A stretch of DNA of 8,261 nt from Planctomycetota bacterium (lineage in GTDB: Bacteria > Planctomycetota > Phycisphaerae > FEN-1346 > JAACEH01), in NCBI GenBank assembly GCA_016935955.1, contig JAFGPY010000439.1, forward strand, positions 1 to 8,261. The letters are read 5' to 3'. The position numbers were made by a program, and so were the translations under genes. Positions 1 to 6,117 of the stretch are shown here, in pieces (position 1 is the first letter of the stretch; each line of letters opens with the position of its first letter). The notes below the pieces were generated by a model. The model was not told the origin of the DNA and ran no database searches. It saw nothing but the letters and a program-made list of their open reading frames with translations.

Positions 1-2
1 GG

Positions 3-101
3 ACGATCTGCTCCGAGCGCGGCGGTCAGCAACTCGAACTGCCCGGCGGCGTTCGCGCCACGCGTCGCGGCAAGCGTCTGCGCATCGCGGCGGCAACGTG
101 A
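3..101 (+). CDS. C-terminal end of an upstream gene, possibly tRNA(Ile)-lysidine synthetase (TilS)
   Basis: The frame is open from the left edge to a TGA at 99-101 and shows 32 codons, most ending in G or C, like the other genes here. The overlapping frame that ends in TAG at 103-105 has poorer codon choice. The visible peptide ends with LELPGGVRATRRGKRLRI followed by AAAT. An LPGG turn followed by a basic 'RRGKRL' strand is the pattern I recall from the C-terminal portion of TilS, the ATP-dependent enzyme that converts cytidine-34 of tRNA-Ile(CAU) to lysidine. With only about 32 residues and no catalytic region (SGGxDS) in view, this is a weak family assignment. That a coding region ends here is better supported. 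The gap to the pilM promoter suggests it is a separate transcription unit. Confidence 0.45.
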   Translation, partial: TICSERGGQQLELPGGVRATRRGKRLRIAAAT

Positions 102-232
102 GTAGGCCTTCGCGGCCGCTCCGACCGCCGCGGCGCGGGAAGTCCAGGTCGGCGTGCGGGGCCGTTTGTTAGTACTGATAGGGCGGTTACAGCGGGTCCG
201 CAGGATGTTGCGCGTCGGCCGGAAGTTTTGGC

Positions 233-262
233 TTGACGGTCAGTTACGCAAGGTGATAGACT
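233..262 (+). promoter_or_regulatory. Sigma70-like promoter for pilM
   Basis: TTGACG at 233-238 (5 of 6 matches to the -35 consensus TTGACA) is followed after 18 bp by TAGACT at 257-262 (4 of 6 matches to TATAAT). A short T-run (GTTTTGG, 224-230) lies just upstream of the -35. This is one of the least GC-rich spots in the gap. The predicted start near 269 gives a leader of about 140 nt. The same layout, with an identical TAGACT -10, occurs upstream of the secretin gene at 5847-5874, which raises confidence in both. No operator was recognised. Confidence 0.5.
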
Positions 263-398
263 CGCTGTTCGCTTGAGTCGGGGCCGGTTGGCAGCATGGG
301 GGTGTTGCTGCGCCTTTCCGTGACCGCGCGCCGACAGAACCGTTTGCAGACGATCGCCGCCTCGGTTGATGGAACTTCGGCGGCGTCACCGGGTCGAT

Positions 399-403
399 GG
401 AGG
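399..403 (+). promoter_or_regulatory. Ribosome binding site deciding the pilM start
   Basis: GGAGG lies 6 nt before the ATG at 410. The alternative in-frame ATG at 296 has no purine-rich element at a suitable distance. The 410 start also places the first nucleotide-binding motif at residue 9, as in other PilM/FtsA-type proteins. Confidence 0.75.
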
Positions 404-409
404 ATTCCC

Positions 410-2434
410 ATGGCGATATCGAAGGCATGCTGGGGCATTGACGTCGGGCAATGCGCGTTGAAGGCCGTCAAGCTCCGCCAAAGCGGCGGCCAGGTGGAGG
501 CCGTCTCGTTCGACGTGATCGAGCACGCCAAGATCCTGAGCCAGCCGGACGCCGACGAACAGCAACTGATCCGCAACGCGCTGGACAAGTTCCTGTCGCG
601 CAACGATGTCAAGAACGACTTGATCGTCGTCGGCGTGCCGGGACAGGCCAGCTTCAGCCGCTTTATCAAGCTGCCGCCGGTCGAACTCCGCAAGGTGCCG
701 GAGATCGTCCAGTACGAGGCTCGGCAGCAGATTCCGTTCAACCTCGAGGACGTCATCTGGGATTACCAGACGATGACCATGCCCGGCGGCGGCACGAGCG
801 AGATCGAGGTCGGCATCTTTGCCATGAAGCGCGACATCGTGCAGGACTACGTCAACGACTTCACGCAGGTGAAGATCGTTCCCGACGTGGTGCAGATGGC
901 GCCGGTGGCCCTCTACAACTACCTGCAGTACGACCGCAAGGAAGGTTCCGGGGCCACGCTGCTGATCGACGTCGGGGCCGAGAACACCAGCTTGGTCATC
1001 GGCGACGGTTACCGCGTCTGGATCCGCAACTTCCCGCTGGGCGGCAACAACTTCACGCAGGCCCTGGTCAAGTCGTTTAAGCTGACCTTCGCCAAGGCCG
1101 AGAACCTCAAGCGGCACGCTGCCGAGAGCAAGTACGCCAAGGAAGTCTTCCAGGCCATGCGTCCGGTTTTCTCGGACATGTTGACCGAGGTGCAGCGGAG
1201 CATCGGTTTCTACACCAGCCTGCATCGCGACAGCCGCATCGACCGCGTCCTGGCCATGGGCAGTTCGTTCCGCCTGCCGGGGCTGCAGAAGTACCTGTCG
1301 CAGAACCTGGGCATCGACGTGGCCAAGGTCGAGCAGTTCAATGCTCTGACCGGCGACCAGGTGATCGGCGCCCCGGTCTTCAAAGAAAACGTCCTGAGCT
1401 TCGGCGTAGCCTACGGTCTGGCCCTGCAGGGACTGAACCTCGGCATCATCAACACCAGTCTGCTGCCGCCCGAAATCCTCAAGGAAAAGGAACTGAAGCG
1501 CAAGCGGCCGTTCGTGTTTGCCGCGGCTGCGTCTGTGGTGGTCGGCTTCGCCTTGCTGGCCGCTGGTTCCTATAAGACCCTCGGCGCCACGGACCCGTCC
1601 GACGGTTGGGTCATCGGCCATCCCGAAAGTGCCAAGGCTAACGTCCTGGACGATGTGGCCAAGTTCGTGGAGAGCAACTCCAAGCTGCAGTCGGAGAGTC
1701 AGACGGCCGTCGCCAACCTGACGACCAAGCAGGCCGAGTTGGCCCAGTACCTGGATGTCGAGAAATACCGCGACCTCTGGTACAACGTGCTGCGGGACAT
1801 CTGGAAGGCGACCACCGAGGGGCCCGAGTACAAGATCTATGCCGACTACAACCCGGCCAGCCCGGAGGTGCCCTGGGACCAGCTTCAGGTTGTCGAACTG
1901 ACGAAGGTCTGGACGCAATTCGACTACGCCGTGGAAGCGGCCGATCCCAACAATCCGCTTGCCGCGGCCGATGCCGCCAAAACGCCGATCATGATCGTGC
2001 ACCTTCAGGGCACCGCGCCGCGGCAGCCCGGCGAACTGTCCGCCTCGGTCGTCGAGCAACGCATCAAGAACCGCCTGACGTCGCTGGAGATTGCTAACGG
2101 CGGCAAGCTTCAGGGCTACAAGCCCGTCTCGATTATCGAAGAGTACCGCAATGCACCGAACTATCCCTACGAGAAGGATGACCCGCAGGAGAAGCCCGCC
2201 GAGTTGACGACGTCGAGCAGTTCGACGAGCAGCCGTAGCAGCAGCGGCAGTGGCAAGGGCGAGGAAGTACTGCCGCCCAAGCGTCCCTGGCGCGGCCGCG
2301 ACGTCTGGTTCCACGTGCGGTACTACGTGAACCTGAAGGATCCCGGCAAGGAAGTGGGCTATCAGGAGCCGACCACCGGGACGACCCCGGGCATGAACGG
2401 TATGCCGATGGACCCGGCGGCGTACGGGCAGTAG
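410..2434 (+). CDS. pilM: Type IV pilus assembly protein PilM, with fused PilN-like C-terminal membrane region
   Basis: PilM is an actin-like (FtsA/MreB fold) cytoplasmic protein that binds the N-terminal tail of PilN and anchors the pilus alignment complex at the inner membrane. Visible here are the phosphate-1 motif GIDVGQ (residues 9-14), the phosphate-2 motif LLIDVGAENT (184-193) and an adenosine-type motif LAMGSSFRLPGL (281-292), in which the usual GGG is MGS. The actin-like part ends near residue 345. It continues into INTSLLPPEI (347-356), similar to the INLLP motif of PilN, then a Lys/Arg-rich stretch (358-366), a hydrophobic helix (about 368-388) and a likely periplasmic region. That region begins with a predicted long helix (about 405-465) and has a Ser/Thr-rich linker at 600-615. 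Usual PilM is about 350 residues, this one 674. The basic stretch before the helix predicts N-in, C-out. The start at 410 is chosen by GGAGG at 399-403. First gene of the apparent operon; the next gene starts 66 bp downstream. Confident for PilM, less so for the PilN-like part. Confidence 0.88.
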   Translation: MAISKACWGIDVGQCALKAVKLRQSGGQVEAVSFDVIEHAKILSQPDADEQQLIRNALDKFLSRNDVKNDLIVVGVPGQASFSRFIKLPPVELRKVPEIVQYEARQQIPFNLEDVIWDYQTMTMPGGGTSEIEVGIFAMKRDIVQDYVNDFTQVKIVPDVVQMAPVALYNYLQYDRKEGSGATLLIDVGAENTSLVIGDGYRVWIRNFPLGGNNFTQALVKSFKLTFAKAENLKRHAAESKYAKEVFQAMRPVFSDMLTEVQRSIGFYTSLHRDSRIDRVLAMGSSFRLPGLQKYLSQNLGIDVAKVEQFNALTGDQVIGAPVFKENVLSFGVAYGLALQGLNLGIINTSLLPPEILKEKELKRKRPFVFAAAASVVVGFALLAAGSYKTLGATDPSDGWVIGHPESAKANVLDDVAKFVESNSKLQSESQTAVANLTTKQAELAQYLDVEKYRDLWYNVLRDIWKATTEGPEYKIYADYNPASPEVPWDQLQVVELTKVWTQFDYAVEAADPNNPLAAADAAKTPIMIVHLQGTAPRQPGELSASVVEQRIKNRLTSLEIANGGKLQGYKPVSIIEEYRNAPNYPYEKDDPQEKPAELTTSSSSTSSRSSSGSGKGEEVLPPKRPWRGRDVWFHVRYYVNLKDPGKEVGYQEPTTGTTPGMNGMPMDPAAYGQ

Positions 2435-2487
2435 TCGCGGAGATCTCGTGGCGAGGTTGATCAAGACGATCTAAGAAGGGCGTTTCC

Positions 2488-2494
2488 AGGAGAG
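2488..2494 (+). promoter_or_regulatory. Ribosome binding site of the PilO/GspM-like gene
   Basis: AGGAGAG sits 6 nt before the ATG at 2501. There is no competing start nearby and the frame is closed shortly upstream, so this fixes the start. Confidence 0.6.
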
Positions 2495-2500
2495 ACCCTT

Positions 2501-3679
2501 ATGGAGTTCTTGAAACGGCAGATGTGGTTGGCGGTTACGATCGGAGTCATGGTCGTCCTGAGCGTGCCGTCACTGCTGCTCTGGTTCGGCAACCAGGGCG
2601 AACGCGAGGCCCGGGTGAAGGTCTACAAGACCAGCCGCGACAAGGTCAACAAGATCGAGCAAGTGGCCAACGCCGAGATGGTTGACTACGCCGAGCAGGC
2701 GGCCAACTATCGCCAGGAGGAACGCCAGGAGATCCTCAAGTCGCAGCGAAAACCGCTGAACTGGCCGTTGCTGGTCAAGGATATCCTGCCGAACTATCCC
2801 GGCGAGACGCGCGTCTTCGAGTTCAAGAACAAGTACAACCTGCAGATCCTGGAATTCGCCCGCGTGCTCGGCGCCGCGAGCGAGAAGGATCTGGCGAGCG
2901 TCGACGTCACGACGACGATGTTCTACAAGGAAGACGCGTTCTTCAAGGCCCAGTGGATCCGCGAGACGACCATCAATCAGAACCAGCAGATCGTGGTCGA
3001 ACAGCTGCGGGAGTCGCAGGACGACCTCTACATCCAGCAGGATATCGTCGAGGCGATCAAGCGGACCAACGACCTGTACTTCAAGCTCCATGACATCGCA
3101 GCCGACCAGCAGACCGTCGACAAGGCCGTCATCAAGGAATTGCTGCAGATCGGCATCGGCCGCGCGTACGATCGCCTGCCGGACGTCAACACGACGCGTC
3201 CCGACGCCCCCATCTACCAGGGCGGACGCCGCGATCGTGTCATCACCGGGAAGTCCGGCGGCTTCAGTTCCTTCGCCACGACGGGCACCGAAACCGTGGA
3301 TGAGGTCGATCCCACCACGTTGGCTGAAACCATGACCGGCCACGCCACCAACAACAACGGCGGCAAGTACAAGGTCATGCCCATCCGCATCGTGGTCATC
3401 GTCGACGCCGGCAACTACCTTGAGTTGCTGCGACAACTATCGGCATCCCGTTCGTTCTTCATCATCGAAGGCGTGCGCATGGAGATCATTCCGGAGCTGG
3501 ACTCCGCCTACAAGAACTACGGGCTCACCATTGGCGACACGGTGACGTCCCGTTTGCGCACTTATGGTCCGCGACCGCTGGGCCAGTTGACACTGGTCGG
3601 CGAGAGCCTGATCTTCTACGGCACCGGCCGGCCCACCCTGCCGCCGGAGCCGGTCGCCGATCAGGCGACTGGAATCTGA
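2501..3679 (+). CDS. Bitopic inner-membrane protein, PilO/GspM-like component of the pilus alignment complex
   Basis: A 392-residue protein with a basic-start signal anchor: a hydrophobic helix at residues 8-29 after KR at 5-6, with no signal peptidase site. Then comes a charged region rich in Glu, Lys, Arg and Gln (about 33-85) with coiled-coil character. Further Gln/Glu-rich helices lie around 150-200, and a Gly/Thr/Asn-rich linker around 248-290. From 291 the chain reads KVMPIRIVVIVDAGNYLELL and continues with FFIIEGVRMEI: two hydrophobic strands around a helix that begins at a Gly-x-Tyr. This matches the ferredoxin-like C-terminal domain of PilO and GspM by pattern only. Architecture (short cytoplasmic tail, one helix, coiled coil, ferredoxin-like domain) and position directly after pilM support a PilO-type role, aligning PilM with the secretin. 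Akkermansia Amuc_1100 has a comparable setting. No classical PilO signature is visible, so the name is inferred. Confidence 0.7.
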   Translation: MEFLKRQMWLAVTIGVMVVLSVPSLLLWFGNQGEREARVKVYKTSRDKVNKIEQVANAEMVDYAEQAANYRQEERQEILKSQRKPLNWPLLVKDILPNYPGETRVFEFKNKYNLQILEFARVLGAASEKDLASVDVTTTMFYKEDAFFKAQWIRETTINQNQQIVVEQLRESQDDLYIQQDIVEAIKRTNDLYFKLHDIAADQQTVDKAVIKELLQIGIGRAYDRLPDVNTTRPDAPIYQGGRRDRVITGKSGGFSSFATTGTETVDEVDPTTLAETMTGHATNNNGGKYKVMPIRIVVIVDAGNYLELLRQLSASRSFFIIEGVRMEIIPELDSAYKNYGLTIGDTVTSRLRTYGPRPLGQLTLVGESLIFYGTGRPTLPPEPVADQATGI

Positions 3680-3681
3680 AA

Positions 3682-3707
3682 CCGGCCGACCGGCGGCCAC
3701 GGGCCGG
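3682..3707 (+). other. GC-rich intercistronic hairpin (weak)
   Basis: CCGGCC at 3682-3687 is complementary to GGCCGG at 3702-3707 with a 14-nt loop, starting 2 nt after the stop codon of the preceding gene. No T-tract follows, so I do not call it a terminator. It could stabilise the mRNA end or attenuate transcription between the genes, or be a chance result of high GC. The whole 124-bp gap otherwise holds only the ribosome binding site of the next gene. Confidence 0.25.
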
Positions 3708-3789
3708 CGGCGGTGGACGTGAACGTGTGAACATCTTCCTGCAGCCCGGAGAACCCGCGATCGCAGCGTGGCCGGGCGCAGCGACGGAC

Positions 3790-3795
3790 GGGAGG
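3790..3795 (+). promoter_or_regulatory. Ribosome binding site deciding the start at 3804
   Basis: GGGAGG lies 8 nt before the ATG at 3804. The frame extends upstream to a possible start at 3768, but that start lacks a ribosome binding site. It would also put polar residues and acidic Asp/Glu ahead of the membrane anchor, which fits poorly with a signal-anchor N-terminus. Confidence 0.65.
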
Positions 3796-3803
3796 ACGAC
3801 GCA

Positions 3804-5660
3804 ATGGCCATCAAGTTCGATCAGGATGCCGTCTTCAAGTACGCGGACAAGGTCTTCGTGGCCTTGGCGGGGGCTTTCCTGATCTTCGCAATCATCATGC
3901 TCGCGCTGGGCAAGACCGCGCCCGTTGTCTCGTACGACGATGTGGTCAACTCCCTGAACGACGCCAGGACCAGGCAGACACGGGCCCATGTCGACCAGTT
4001 CCTGGTGGGCACCGACGAGTTGGCGGCCCTGCCGGAAGACCAGCGCAAGACGGTTGCCCTGGTTCAGGAGACGCCCTACTTCCACAAGCAGTTGCCTTCC
4101 GAGATCAGCCGCTATCCCGAACTCGCCGACAAGAAGTTCGTGGGCGAGGTCAACTACTCGGTCGAGTTCCTGAGGCGCCACGACACCCTGCCGCAGCCCT
4201 GGATTACCGATGATAAGGATCGCCCCGTGCCCTACAAATCCCCGGTTGAGGGCGGCGTCCGTGACCGGAAGGAGTATCACATCCCGCCGCTTCAGGACAA
4301 GGACGGACAGCCCAAGCGCATCGCCCCGAAAGACCTCAAGGTGGTGTCCGACAAGGGCTATGCCGGCACCGGCAAGGAGAAAGACGGCGAACTGGGGACC
4401 GACTACTTCTACAATTCCGGCCAGTTCAAGCTCGACGTGACCCAGCAGATTCTCTGGATTCGCGAGTACGCCGAGCAGCAGACCATCAGCAGCGTGGTCT
4501 TCACGGGGGTCGACGTGCAGCGCCGCGACGTGCTGCCCGACGGCAGCTACAGCGACTGGAAGGACATCAAGGCGGCCGACTGCGAAACGGTCAAGAGCGA
4601 GACCCTGATTCCCCAGCGGCCGCGCCCCGAGGATCTCGATCCGAAACTCCTCGACACCGACGAACGCAGACGAAAGCTGGCCGTGGACTTCGTCAACAAA
4701 CGAATGAAGGCTGTCTGGCAGAAGCGGCAGGCCGACGTGCTGCGCCCGCCGTTCTACGCGATGACCGGCAAGGAATGGTTGCAGCCGTACGAGGTGCTCC
4801 AGTTTGACGTCGACAAGGCCGAGGTGGTGGGCGAGACGGCTCCTAAGGAGGGTGAGGGCTGGCTGACCCTGGAGGAGCTTGAGAAAGAAGAGAAAGAGAA
4901 AAAGAAGGCCCAGAAGATCGAGGTCGAAGGCTGGTTCAACGACGTGTTGTCGAAAGACGACTTGGGCAAGACCTTCCAGTATCGCGTGCGGGTGCGAATG
5001 TTCAATCCTCTTTTCGGAGCACTGCCCCAGAACAGTGTGCCCGAAGAACGGTACGTGGTTGAGGTGCCCTGCAACTGGAGTGAGCCCAGCGAATCGATCA
5101 CTGTCGACCCGGCGGTCAAGTTCTTCTTCGTCGGCCGGGCTCAGGTCTTCGGCGGCGAAGTGAAGGCCAACGTCGACATGTTCCGCTGGATTCATGGCAA
5201 GTGGTACCATGCCAAGGCCGTCCAGTTCGACGTCGGTTCACCCATTGCCTACAGCAAGGTTTTTGATATCGAAGTGCCCGACAAGAAGAACTGGGTCGTT
5301 GCCGGCCGGGCCAGGATCGACTTCATTTCTTCTGCCACGGTTGTCGACGTCACCGAGGCCACGACGATCTACAGCGGCCAGGAGAGGACGGTCAACAAGC
5401 TCGTCTACAGCACGGCCATGGACGACGGGTCGCTGAGTTCGCGCATTGACATCGAGGACCGCGACAGCCGCGGTGCCTTCGAGAAGAGCAGGAAAGAGGA
5501 AGAGGAGCGGCTCAAGGCCGTCAAGCGGCGAACGGTTCGCGACGATACCAGCCAGCCTGATCGCATGTCGCCGGAGGAGGGTATGCCTCCGGAGGATATG
5601 ATACCTCCGGAGGATATGATGCCGCCGGATCGCCCGCCGCCGAGATGGGGCGATCGTTAG
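3804..5660 (+). CDS. Uncharacterised signal-anchored protein of the pilus locus, with FnIII-like motifs and PPEDM-repeat tail
   Basis: I do not recognise a named family over the 618-residue length. Residues 17-35 form one hydrophobic helix after a short Lys-containing N-terminus, with no cleavage site, so it is probably an inner-membrane anchor with a large periplasmic part. Two segments read like fibronectin-III strands: GVDVQRRDVLPDGSYSDWKD (235-254), and YRVRVRMFNP (393-402) followed by WSEPSESITV (425-434). If both belong to one domain, about 140 residues are inserted between them, including an Arg/Lys-rich helix (around 297-315) and a very charged Glu/Lys stretch (357-371). A Glu/Arg-rich helix near 560-580 precedes a Pro/Met/Asp tail made of six-residue repeats. 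Its place between the PilO-like gene and the secretin is where PilP sits in pilMNOPQ, so a periplasmic connector role is an inference from position. PilP is a much smaller lipoprotein and no lipobox is present. The start at 3804 follows GGGAGG at 3790-3795. It lies 124 bp after the previous gene, probably in the same operon. Confidence 0.75.
   Translation: MAIKFDQDAVFKYADKVFVALAGAFLIFAIIMLALGKTAPVVSYDDVVNSLNDARTRQTRAHVDQFLVGTDELAALPEDQRKTVALVQETPYFHKQLPSEISRYPELADKKFVGEVNYSVEFLRRHDTLPQPWITDDKDRPVPYKSPVEGGVRDRKEYHIPPLQDKDGQPKRIAPKDLKVVSDKGYAGTGKEKDGELGTDYFYNSGQFKLDVTQQILWIREYAEQQTISSVVFTGVDVQRRDVLPDGSYSDWKDIKAADCETVKSETLIPQRPRPEDLDPKLLDTDERRRKLAVDFVNKRMKAVWQKRQADVLRPPFYAMTGKEWLQPYEVLQFDVDKAEVVGETAPKEGEGWLTLEELEKEEKEKKKAQKIEVEGWFNDVLSKDDLGKTFQYRVRVRMFNPLFGALPQNSVPEERYVVEVPCNWSEPSESITVDPAVKFFFVGRAQVFGGEVKANVDMFRWIHGKWYHAKAVQFDVGSPIAYSKVFDIEVPDKKNWVVAGRARIDFISSATVVDVTEATTIYSGQERTVNKLVYSTAMDDGSLSSRIDIEDRDSRGAFEKSRKEEEERLKAVKRRTVRDDTSQPDRMSPEEGMPPEDMIPPEDMMPPDRPPPRWGDR
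5568..5633 (+). repeat. 18-bp tandem repeat coding the PPEDM(I/M) tail
   Basis: Two nearly identical 18-bp units lie at 5586-5603 and 5604-5621, differing at the last base (ATA versus ATG). They are flanked by degenerate copies at 5568-5585 and from 5622. Each core unit begins with CCTCCGGAGG, a perfect 10-bp palindrome. The repeat stays in frame and encodes PPEDMI and PPEDMM near the C-terminus of the preceding gene. Confidence 0.8.
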
Positions 5661-5722
5661 CCTGTTCGGGATCGTCCCGCGTCTGAGTGCCGCAACGGTC
5701 GCTCACGAAGAGGCTTGCAGTG

Positions 5723-5761
5723 GGCGACTGAGGGCGATGCGGCAGTTGCCAGCCGTCTTTT
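5723..5761 (+). terminator. Candidate intrinsic terminator after the three-gene operon
   Basis: GGCGACTG (5723-5730) pairs with CAGTTGCC (5743-5750) with one G-U pair and a 12-nt loop. Alternatively CGGC (5740-5743) pairs with GCCG (5752-5755), directly followed by TCTTTT (5756-5761). The two stems share bases and exclude each other. The T-tract is short. The position, about 60-100 bp past the stop codon and ahead of a promoter, fits the end of a transcription unit. Confidence 0.4.
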
Positions 5762-5846
5762 GGGCCGCCGATTACCGCCCGCCGCAGGGGGGCGACGGAA
5801 CCGTACCGGACGAATGGGGATTTCCGTGCTAAGTCTGGATTTTTTC

Positions 5847-5874
5847 TTGCCTTTAGGGGTTCCAACGGTAGACT
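5847..5874 (+). promoter_or_regulatory. Sigma70-like promoter for the secretin gene
   Basis: TTGCCT at 5847-5852 and TAGACT at 5869-5874 are separated by 16 bp and preceded by a run of six T (5840-5845). The -10 is identical to that upstream of pilM and the T-rich upstream element is similar. The predicted start near 5881 leaves a leader of about 240 nt before the ATG at 6118. This suggests the secretin is transcribed separately from, but in parallel with, the pilM operon. Confidence 0.45.
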
Positions 5875-6105
5875 AGCCCGGTCTGAATATGGCTTGGTGC
5901 GGCTGCCCTCGCGGTGGCCAGAAAAATGTGGTGGTCGTGCCGGTTTCAATAGTGCAAATGCGGATTGCGTGTTGCTCGGTTTGGCTTGCGGCATTTATCC
6001 ATACCATACCCGGTGCTCGGGCGACACGTCAGGAATAGGGTCGTTTGTGCCAGGTGTCTGGGAGGCTGCCGCTGGTCGGTACACGGTTGCCGTAGCGGTC
6101 ATGCC

Positions 6106-6114
6106 TAAGGAGGT
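6106..6114 (+). promoter_or_regulatory. Near-consensus Shine-Dalgarno of the secretin gene
   Basis: TAAGGAGGT is an uninterrupted 9-base complement to the usual 16S rRNA 3' end, more extensive than the other ribosome binding sites here. The GGAGG core is 4 nt from the ATG at 6118. It fixes the start and predicts strong translation initiation. Confidence 0.75.
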
Positions 6115-6117
6115 TGA

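Larger units (their letters stand above)
102..409 (+). other. Non-coding region between the upstream gene and pilM
   Basis: This is a 308-bp gap. I see a sigma70-like promoter at 233-262 and a Shine-Dalgarno sequence at 399-403. The left part (102-230) contains only short GC palindromes such as GCGGCCGC near 112-119. I found no convincing stem followed by a T-tract, so the terminator of the upstream gene is not evident. An open frame continues upstream of the pilM start as far as an ATG at 296, but it lacks a ribosome binding site and family support. No riboswitch or tRNA was recognised. Confidence 0.6.
5661..6117 (+). other. 457-bp intergenic region with terminator, promoter and long leader
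   Basis: Contents from left to right: a 5-bp hairpin (5667-5679) without a T-tract, a better terminator candidate at 5723-5761, a T-rich stretch at 5840-5845, a sigma70-like promoter at 5847-5874, and a leader of roughly 240 nt ending in a near-consensus Shine-Dalgarno sequence at 6106-6114. A GTG-started open frame at 5894-6124 has codon use unlike the neighbours and no family resemblance, so I treat the region as non-coding. No known riboswitch was recognised. Confidence 0.6.

Noticed and set aside
105..117. GGCC-TTCGC-GGCC as terminator of the upstream gene
   Set aside because: A four-base stem in very GC-rich DNA with no T-tract, so indistinguishable from chance.
296..409. In-frame upstream extension of pilM by 38 codons from the ATG at 296
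   Set aside because: No ribosome binding site at 296. GGAGG sits properly before 410, and PilM-type proteins begin a few residues before the GIDVG motif.
386..2464. 692-codon minus-strand open frame opposite pilM
   Set aside because: The plus strand encodes clear PilM motifs with a ribosome binding site. The minus frame is a GC-bias shadow rich in Leu, Val, Gly and Arg, with no domain or start signal.
3525..5210. 561-codon minus-strand open frame
   Set aside because: It runs across two plus-strand genes and their gap, its composition is typical of antisense to GC-rich coding DNA, and there is no recognisable domain.
5667..5679. CGGGA-TCG-TCCCG hairpin just after the stop at 5660
   Set aside because: Only a 5-bp stem with a 3-nt loop and no T-tract. 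A better terminator candidate lies at 5723-5761.
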